Both the position numbers and the translations under genes were made by a program. Positions 56,634 to 64,000 of a stretch of DNA of 64,000 bases are shown piece after piece. The stretch is from Nematostella vectensis. Its lineage: Eukaryota; Cnidaria; Anthozoa; Actiniaria; Edwardsiidae. The DNA is taken from positions 18,651,969-18,715,968 of the forward strand of contig NC_064035.1 of assembly GCF_932526225.1 (NCBI RefSeq), given 5' to 3'. The notes below the pieces were generated by a model. It had not been told where the DNA came from and did not search any database. It saw only the letters and a list, made by a program, of their open reading frames with translations. Positions within the stretch are counted from its first letter, which is position 1, and each line of letters begins with the position of its first letter.

Positions 56634-58480
56634 AACCATCACCCCACCACTGCGCGTGAGGATTTGCTCCTTCTATTTCGTTTTACTCCCACGCGGGTCG
56701 CGTGTTGTTGTTTGGCCAACTCGATAGAAATGAAAACGAAATCATGTAAATTATCGCGTAAGAAAAAAAGGCTAACATAGTAAGCCTCTTAATCTAGTAA
56801 GTTTATTTGGCTAACTTAGCTAGTATCTGAGCGAGTAACTTAGCAAGTATCAAGTCATTTCCGGCCAGCGGCTAGAGGCGTCTGCATACTCATACTTTCT
56901 CTGCACAAAATTATTCCTAACCACAAAATAAACGAGTTGAAATGCCAGCATGTTCTTTCTTAATATTCCTGTATGTTCGATTTGTCTTAGTGTAAGGGAA
57001 TTACTGTTATTGGCCCTGCCCCCCTGGACAGTGTTTGATATTCCTGGTCGATATTCCTAATCACAGAATAAACGAGATTGTTAAAATGCGAGTTTATTAC
57101 CTAGTGTTTTTGTACTAGAGCACAATATATCAACTTTGTACAAACATATCGCCCTTGCGATAGGCTCATTGTTTCAATTGCTATATTATAAGGCTAAACA
57201 CGCCTTCCAGTTCAAAGAAGTGGTAAGTTGGCTGAACTTGGCTCCTTGACATATATGATGCGCTGGAAGGCGATTTTAGAATGAGGGGCGAGCAGTATAC
57301 GCAATAGAGCTGCTAAAGGATTCGTTAATGCAGACTCTAAAATGGCTCTTTACAAACCAAATAGTTCTAATGGACAATCTACCACGAGCCTAAAACGTAT
57401 CTGTAATTCATTTGAGATGAGATTTTCATTTCATAACAAGAATTAAAGTTATATAATCACTACAGGAAAAATAACCTAACTACACATTAAACTGTTCATT
57501 TAATGTCTAGAAAAGGAAATGTAAAGATATCTATCATCTCCTTAGGGACTTTCATCACAAGGGAATATACTTGCGAATATTTCCAAAACGAAATGCCATT
57601 GACCTTTTTCACAATCTCTGCCTGGATGCTCGACCCAGCAAGCGCATACGGAGTCTTCTATCGCTGCGATTGATTAAAATAATTATGATACATCTTATTT
57701 TATTCCCACACTACCAGGTAATTGATGATTATAATAAGTACCTTAAAAATCCGATAACCGATGAAGATGGGATAGGGGGAGGCGCAATTGCTACATAAGC
57801 AAGCAGCGTGATTCATCACGCTATACGGGACAATTTGCCCTCGAATAGCTGGCTTACTAAAATAAACATTCTTCCTAAAATCACTTATCTATACTTCTAA
57901 AAATTTAAACTAATTTCATTTTGAACCGGGTGAGCGCATGTACACGGCAACGTCGATTGAGGGTGAGCTTATACTTATAGTGATGCATGGAAATAAAGGC
58001 TTCTCCGGGAACTATGTGTAGTTCCTGGTGGCATTTATCAGACCCATTAGACCGGAGATGGGCTAGTGTAATAAAGATTAGGATTGAGGCATTTCAGGTG
58101 CTTCAGTTGGTATCGTTGATGCGTTTCCTTGCTTGTTACTGCAAGTCTGGCAATCTACACGTTATGCACAATATTCAATATTTCATCTTTGCACTTCTTC
58201 CAGTTGTCTATTCGACCTCAGGAATTGACATGGGCGTCACCGGCTGTGGAGGAAATTCCATTGATTAGAATTATTACAATTTCCAAAAAAAAAGTGTTTG
58301 AGTACCGTTATTTAGATTGTTGACGGAATCCGTAAGTTTTTGGCGAATTCCAGTAAAACATGGCCAAATTAGGCTACCACGGGGGGCAATACACTGCAAA
58401 TGAACAGCTAGGCTACTAGCCAAGGTACACACAATCTCCACAACCAGCTTTGAGCTTCTACTCAGGAAAAAAACATATGC
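56634..58480. other. Intergenic
   Basis: Contains the 56948-57017 copy of a sequence at 51717, and an AATAAACGAG-containing pair near 56925 and 57067. No supported gene. Confidence 0.4.
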
Positions 58481-58481
58481 A

Positions 58482-58705
58482 GACAGCCAGCTAGCCTGCT
58501 AGCTATGAACGCTTTCCACACGACCAGCTAGGCTGATAGCTATGAACACTTTTCCACACGACCAGCTAGGCTGATAGCTATGAACACTTTTCCCCACGAC
58601 CAGCTAGGCTGACAGCTATGAACACTTTTCTACACGACCAGCTAGGCTGACAGCTATGAACACTTTTCCACGCGACCAGCTAGGCTGATAGCTATGAGCA
58701 CACAC
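58482..58705. repeat. 38-bp tandem repeat, about six copies
   Basis: Units ACGACCAGCTAGGCTGA...CTTTTCCAC start at 58520, 58558, 58596, 58634 and 58672, with one diverged copy before them. Confidence 0.95.
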
Positions 58706-59305
58706 TCGCCTTACCTGATTTGCCACCGGATCTCATAGTTTGGTGTTATCGAAACTCAAGCGTACACTGTGGGAGGTAACAAGTTTTGTTTAATTTCTAG
58801 TTTTTTTATATTTATCGCGATATTAGCGATATCTATAGAAGTCACAGGCTCTGTATTAGCTATTAGTATTCAGCTCTGAGCTATTTAGAGAGAAGTAATG
58901 GTAAATGCTCGAATGGATCAAGAGGGTCGTTTGGTATTGGTCTGCTGCACTGATACACATACAATGGTAGTGGGTGTCACAGGGGGCTAGAGCAGCTGCA
59001 ATGGTGTAGGCTAGAAAGTTGGGTTGGTCACTGATATTGTGCTGTGAATTATGGAAAGAAAGGACGACGGGTGTAATCATAATTTCCAAGAGACTCATCG
59101 AGAAGGGAGGATTTTAAAAATTCGAGCATTCACCATAACATTAGGTTAGGTTAAACAGTTTCCTTATAAGATTAGTTAGCACTTAAATGTTTTATTACCA
59201 GTAGTGGTTGATTAGGATTAAAAAAGTTTAAAGTATGCCTTAGATCTCCCTATCACACGCTCTACCCGGTGTTTTTAAATGCGCTCCGTGCATACGCTTC
59301 ATGCA

Positions 59306-59546
59306 ACACAGCTTACTACACCAACATGCGATCACGTCCACAATTCATGCACACAGCTTGCTACACCAACATGCGATCAGATGTCTACAATTCATGCACA
59401 CAGCTTACTACACCAACATGCGATCACGTCCACAATTCATGCACACATCTTGCTACACCAACATACAACCACATGTCTACAATTCATGCACACAGCTTGC
59501 TTACCAACATGCGACCACATGTCACAATTCATGAAACACAGCTTGC
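59306..59546. repeat. 45-48-bp tandem repeat, about five copies
   Basis: Units contain ACACAGCTTRCTACACCAAC and CACAATTCATGCA. Overlapping frames in all three phases are open through it, which marks them as repeat translations. Confidence 0.9.
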
Positions 59547-60689
59547 TGAAAGTTTGCTACTCTAACATCAGTGCAACGAACAAACATAAATACCGTGTCA
59601 TTTGTAGAAATGAATCGTGAAGAACAGGAGTATCAAAGTCCAGACAGGTACAAGAATATCCCATAGAGTGGCAGTGGGCAGAATTGAAGACACGTAGAAA
59701 TAAAACAAAGTGCTTAGCACCAAGGAAAGATCGAGCATGGAAAATCGTCCGATAATCGATAAGAAGTTTAGTACTGTAATCCTGGTAGTTGTCGTGAAAG
59801 GATCACAGGCGGATTACGACTACAGACACAAGACATCGTGAGTATGTGTGGAAAGGAAATTTTAAAGTACAGCATAGAAGGGTGATCTTTAAACCGATAA
59901 TACACAATAGCTCGTTTGCATAAATCACAATGAGTGACAATGAAAATGCACCAAGTGATGGGAATAACAGGAGGTGACGAAAAGAGATATTAAGCAAGAT
60001 AGAGGAAACAGAACTTGTAGTGTCGGGGCAAGCAGAAGATGGCGTGATCAATATAAAAATAATAAATGAAAATATATAATAAATGAATGAAACAAAAACA
60101 CAAATAAAACAAAAGCCTTCTTTATTAATAAGCGGGCGTAGCTGACATGGTGGAAGGTGTCCTTATTACACAATGGCATTTATTTAACGAGTAAAAATAA
60201 AATAAGCTGGTCTACACTGGCAGTCCAGCCAGATGTTACTAGCTCAATAACACAGATTAAATTACATTTAAAACATTTTATCTTATCAATCTCATATTAG
60301 TCTACTATTTAAACAATTCATAGGCTTGTTAAGGCTATTAAAAAGTATATCTTCTAGAGTGCTGATGCACTCTAACTAGATCTGTATTTAGCAGCTTCTC
60401 TTCACTCTATTCACAGAATGTTTATCCACTTCCCATGTGGTGTAGCTCACATAGCACCCCATAATTCATAGGCAATTCTTTAATAAAGGAAGATTAGAAA
60501 ACCTTTTGTTCTTTTTATCTGTTGAGAAAATAATTCAAGTTTATGGCTTAGAAATTTAGTTAGCTTCAACGCTTTTTTTAGTCCGAGTTTAATAAGTTTA
60601 GAATATCAATACCATTACTTCTTTTTTAACGGTTTTATCAAGTTAAGTACCATGTCAGCAACTTGGATGCAATAGCGCGAAAACACTGC
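59547..60689. other. Intergenic
   Basis: AT-rich with several AATAAA words near 60050-60110. Nothing else recognised. Confidence 0.4.
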
Positions 60690-63600
60690 TTACCAATCGG
60701 GTGACGTCACCGTTGTCGTTTCCTCCTGACTAGGGGTGGGTGAGGCGCTAAGCCCTGAGCTGGATCCAGACGCTACAACAACACTTCCCATCAGTACAAC
60801 ATTCTCGTCAAACAATAACTAAATGAGGATGATCAAAGTAAATAGAACAATTGGACAAACCTGATGAATGTCTGGGCGACTCCGGGAGATTAAGGGAGTC
60901 CTAGAAGACAAAATAATAACGCATAGAGCCTCAGTAATTACATAGCAACGGTTCACCACCAGAACTACAACCCTTGAATATAGAGCTTTCCCCGCACAAT
61001 TACCAAAACCAAATACCACCGTATTCAAAACAACGCGCAACTCCAAAACACTTTTTCAAAATGCCAAATGGAAATTACGAATTCTCTGACGCCATTAACA
61101 ACACTGCGGGAAGTAACAAAATGGAGTTGTCTGCTATCCGTTAGTAGTCTTAACCCAAGAAGCTCACCTCACAGTTTGAATTAAGATTGAATTGTCCCAT
61201 AAGATTTGGCATATTTTTAATGGCATTTGGGTAAAAGGTAGGACTTGGCATTGATGCCACTTAGACGTCACGCGACGGCTGTTAGACAACTAAACTTTAG
61301 GAGAGCGCCATAAGCACCAGGCGTCAAAAACGATTCAAACAAATTCCCTATTTCCATTTAACGGTTTTTTAAATGGGGTTGCCGTGTAGTTCTGAGTACG
61401 GCGGTAACACGCTCTTTCCTGTGCATGTAGATTTTGTCAAGAATTTAATCCTTTACAGTTGGGCATCCTTTACAGTTTGACCGCTGTCCAGGTGCTAACT
61501 GACGTGGCCTTAACACGCAACGCAGCAAGCTTACGTTTAGTGGTTTAACTTTACTTGTGAAAAGTGCATCAGACATGCGTCACATCTAAAGTGCTCGTAA
61601 AATAAAGGCGTGTTCATGCCATTAACAGGCGGGCTTGCGAGGCGCATATACGTGGGGTGTTAGTGTGTGTGTATTGAGGCGCACCCTGGAGTATGCCTTG
61701 TCTATAGCCGCTTGACGCTTGCTGAGCTCGATGGCTAGCTCCAATTGCTTCTGTTCGTCATCAGGCGTATGTGGTAACATATCCTGGTGTCGCAAGCGCT
61801 GCTAAGAACAAACAACAGCAAATAAAACACTGCCTCCCAGCATGCAGTCAACAAAACGGAAACACAAAGCCAAAGAGACTAAAATCGCCGATCCTCTTTC
61901 TTCTCAATAAAACACGCACCCAGCGTTGCGAGGCGCAATAGTCCAGGTAGTGTCCTATCTGATAAAATAATAATCCACCAGGAAAAGAATGTGGGCAAAA
62001 GATAAGACAGCGAGGCACACAAAACAGAGCCGAAGTCATCTATCCAACTGTGCTATTTTCATGGTTAAAGTAGCACTTAGCTTTAGGTAACAATAAAACC
62101 TAAGAAACTTCACGACCTAGAAAACACATCCAGTTACGGGACACACTTAGCAACACATAGCCCTAACAACGTGAGACCAAGAAAACCTAGCAACAACCGA
62201 AAAAAGCAACCTTAGTAAGATCAAGACGAAGAAACAAGTTTAGTAACGTAACACACCTAACAACACGCAGGAAGACCAAGAAAACACGTCCATTTCAGAG
62301 ACACATCCAGCCACAAAAGGAAAACAGAAACCCTAGCAACGTGATGTCCAATAAGCATACCTAGTTACGTGACACCTAGAAACAAGAAGAAATAGCAGTT
62401 CTAGCAACAAGAAGCAAATGAAGAAAAAGCTCAGCCAGACAACCAACAGTAAATCGAAAATTTCGAGTATCGTATGGTATGTATAGAATGTCCTCGAACA
62501 ATGGATCAGTTTATTTGTATGATGTTTTAAAAGTCAGCTTTAAAGTTAGTCATTGTTTATAAGCATTATGTTAAAGTTTATCTTATTTGCTCCGATTTCG
62601 TTTTAAATTCAGCATTTGAAAATCACGCTTGCAGAAAAGAAGAGGACAAATCGCGTAGATACATCAAGGGAGCACGACAGAATGTGTTCCTATTTAACGC
62701 GCGTTTGAAGGGGAGTCATCAATTGCGCTGTTGGGGGTGTAGGGCTCGCATTATGAAGTAGATTATGTTTGTCAACAGGATCTTTGTTCGTTTCATCGGT
62801 TACCGACCGTCCGCGAAGATATCGGATACGCGTAGTATCGAAAGATGCACGAAGTGCATCGCGAGCCCCGGAGAGGCGATAAAAATAGAAAAAAAGTCAC
62901 TTCTACTGTAACTCTCTATCCTCGGAAAGGATTCGGGCATTATACGAACAAAGACCCTGTTTACAAACATAATCCACTTCATAATCCGAGCCCTACACCC
63001 CCAACAGCGCAACTGATATCTCCCCTTACAAAACAAACACACATGACGCGTTTATTTCCGTAATAATATCAATCACGCGTTAAATAGGAATACATTCTTT
63101 CGTGCTCCCTTGGATCAATCGGGGTACCCTCCAGTTTTCAGGATGATATAAACGTTATTTAGTGTTTCAAAAGCGCAAGATATCCAAGCCAAATTATCCG
63201 ATGCAATACCTGTGGATAACTGTCAAGGTCCGCGGACAATCGACTCGCACCATTCACCGTGTGCCGTTTGGCGTCACTCAGATCATCCGCTGACCGGGAC
63301 TGAGTCTGCGATGATGACCTCGGGCGAATAGAAGGAGGTGAGTCCGTAGCACTGTGCGACAAAGAAATGCACACTGAGGACTGGATTCACCAACACCATA
63401 TAGCGTGAGACGACATCGTGAAATTCAAAATGCGGGAAATTTGTGTTTGACGGTTTCCTAGTTTATATAACGTAAACTGGGTGTTATTAGTTCTCATTCT
63501 TCTAAGATGAGGATGTAAAAAATTAATTCCACTACATTAACCTTGGCAGCAAAACCCTAACTGATGATACAACACTGATCCCTGCATTGGAAGTACTCTT

Positions 63601-63824
63601 ATACTTATTACTGATAACTGGGGACTAGTGCGTCGATTGTTCTGTGACTAACAAATCGTCTTACCTGTCCACGCCCGTGGTAGAAATAGACTTGCCGTTG
63701 TACATGGAGGGCGCATGACTTTGGGGCCTCTGGGGTCGGCCTCTTCCTACGAGGTTCGGCCTGTTCATCATGGCGGGGTTTCCTGTGACCGCTCGCTTGG
63801 AGCGAGGAGGAGCCCGCTGACCGC
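60690..63824 (-). CDS. 3' exons of an unidentified UIM-containing gene
   Basis: Exon A 63665-63824 (acceptor GTTCTATAG; GRGRPQRPQSHAPSMYNGK), exon B 63210-63351 (acceptor TCGCACAG; RPRSSSQTQSRSADDLSDAK, SRLSADLDSYPQ) and exon C from 61798 (RLRHQDMLPHTPDDEQKQLE, LAIELSKRQAA) join in phase. DDEQKQLELAIELSKRQ has the acidic-then-LxxAxxLS pattern of a ubiquitin-interacting motif. Exon C either reads to a stop at 61622 or uses the donor AGG|GTGCGC at about 61704 to join exon D, 60818-60690 (acceptor CCTCATTTAG; LLFDENVVLMGS, ending TSPDW), in phase 0. The acceptor of exon C is a tandem TAGCAG. Upstream exons lie beyond the window, so the catalytic or targeting part of the protein is not visible. 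Confidence 0.55.
62666..63114. mobile_element. Foldback element in the intron between exons B and C
   Basis: Outer ends AAGGGAGCACGA and TCGTGCTCCCTT are inverted, as are TGTTGGGGGTGTAGGGCTCG (about 62728) and its reverse complement (about 62988). Arms are about 150 bp. Internal GATGCACGAAGTGCATC forms a small palindrome. Confidence 0.7.
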
Positions 63825-64000
63825 CTATAGAACGATAGGACACAAGCAAATGAGTGAACACAATCAACTAGATTTGGGCAGGTGTCACGCAACTCCCGTC
63901 ACGCGACTAGAGTTAGGGACACGTACTTCCAAGAATACAGAAGGTTTCCACACAAAACAATTACCGCGAAACATTTCCAACACCTGATGAATGTATGATT
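63825..64000. other. Window edge, probably intron
   Basis: Upstream of exon A of the minus-strand gene; ends before the next exon. Nothing recognised. Confidence 0.4.

Noticed and set aside
58482-59546. CRISPR-like spacing of short repeats
   Set aside because: Units are contiguous tandem copies without unique spacers, and the DNA is clearly eukaryotic.
59269-59620. Three overlapping plus-strand frames rich in Thr, Cys and His
   Set aside because: All three phases are open through the 45-48-bp tandem repeat, which shows repeat origin.

Overview
This is eukaryotic nuclear DNA. It has AT-rich non-coding sequence, GT-AG introns, long intergenic gaps and many short terminal-inverted-repeat (TIR) elements. 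The gene set points to an early-branching animal: an FGF ligand, two bursicon/glycoprotein-hormone-like cystine-knot proteins, an HSF-type factor, AP-4 mu, an hnRNP U-like protein and leishmanolysin-like peptidase. An anthozoan cnidarian close to Nematostella is my best inference, but nothing in the sequence alone proves it. All exon models were built by hand from splice sites, reading phase and family similarity.

Layout. 1-2.35 kb: the 3' three exons of an FGF gene (+). 3.15 kb: a possible first coding exon (+). 6.06-6.40 kb: single-coding-exon bursicon-like gene (-). 15.59-15.94 kb: a second bursicon-like gene (+) with the same 11-cysteine plan. 18.43-19.63 kb: secreted Ser-Gly/acidic protein with an 8-cysteine C-terminus (+). 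All three of these have a splice acceptor just before the ATG. 20.6-21.0 kb: a possible terminal exon (-). 21.0-29 kb: mostly repeats and transposon remnants. 29.0-30.05 kb: two-exon HSF-domain gene (-). 31.27-38.84 kb: a complete 16-exon AP4M1 (-). 39.04-50.38 kb: a complete 11-exon hnRNP U-like gene (+), head-to-head with AP4M1 (203 bp between start codons); a small unidentified gene fragment and a pogo/Tigger-like element lie in its introns. 51.94-55.06 kb: two-exon LMLN (-), convergent with the hnRNP gene. 55.1-60.7 kb: repeats. 60.7-63.8 kb: 3' exons of an unidentified gene with a ubiquitin-interacting-motif-like helix (-).

The left third is a neighbourhood of secreted signalling or matrix proteins. 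The right half holds housekeeping genes for vesicle sorting (AP4M1), RNA handling (hnRNP U-like) and proteolysis (LMLN). There is no operon logic; the only close coupling is the AP4M1/hnRNP U-like bidirectional promoter. Mobile DNA accounts for much of the rest: several TIR elements with readable target-site duplications, two long palindromic regions, a G-tract-bearing repeat family, and at least eight tandem arrays. No tRNA, rRNA, CRISPR or viral gene was found.
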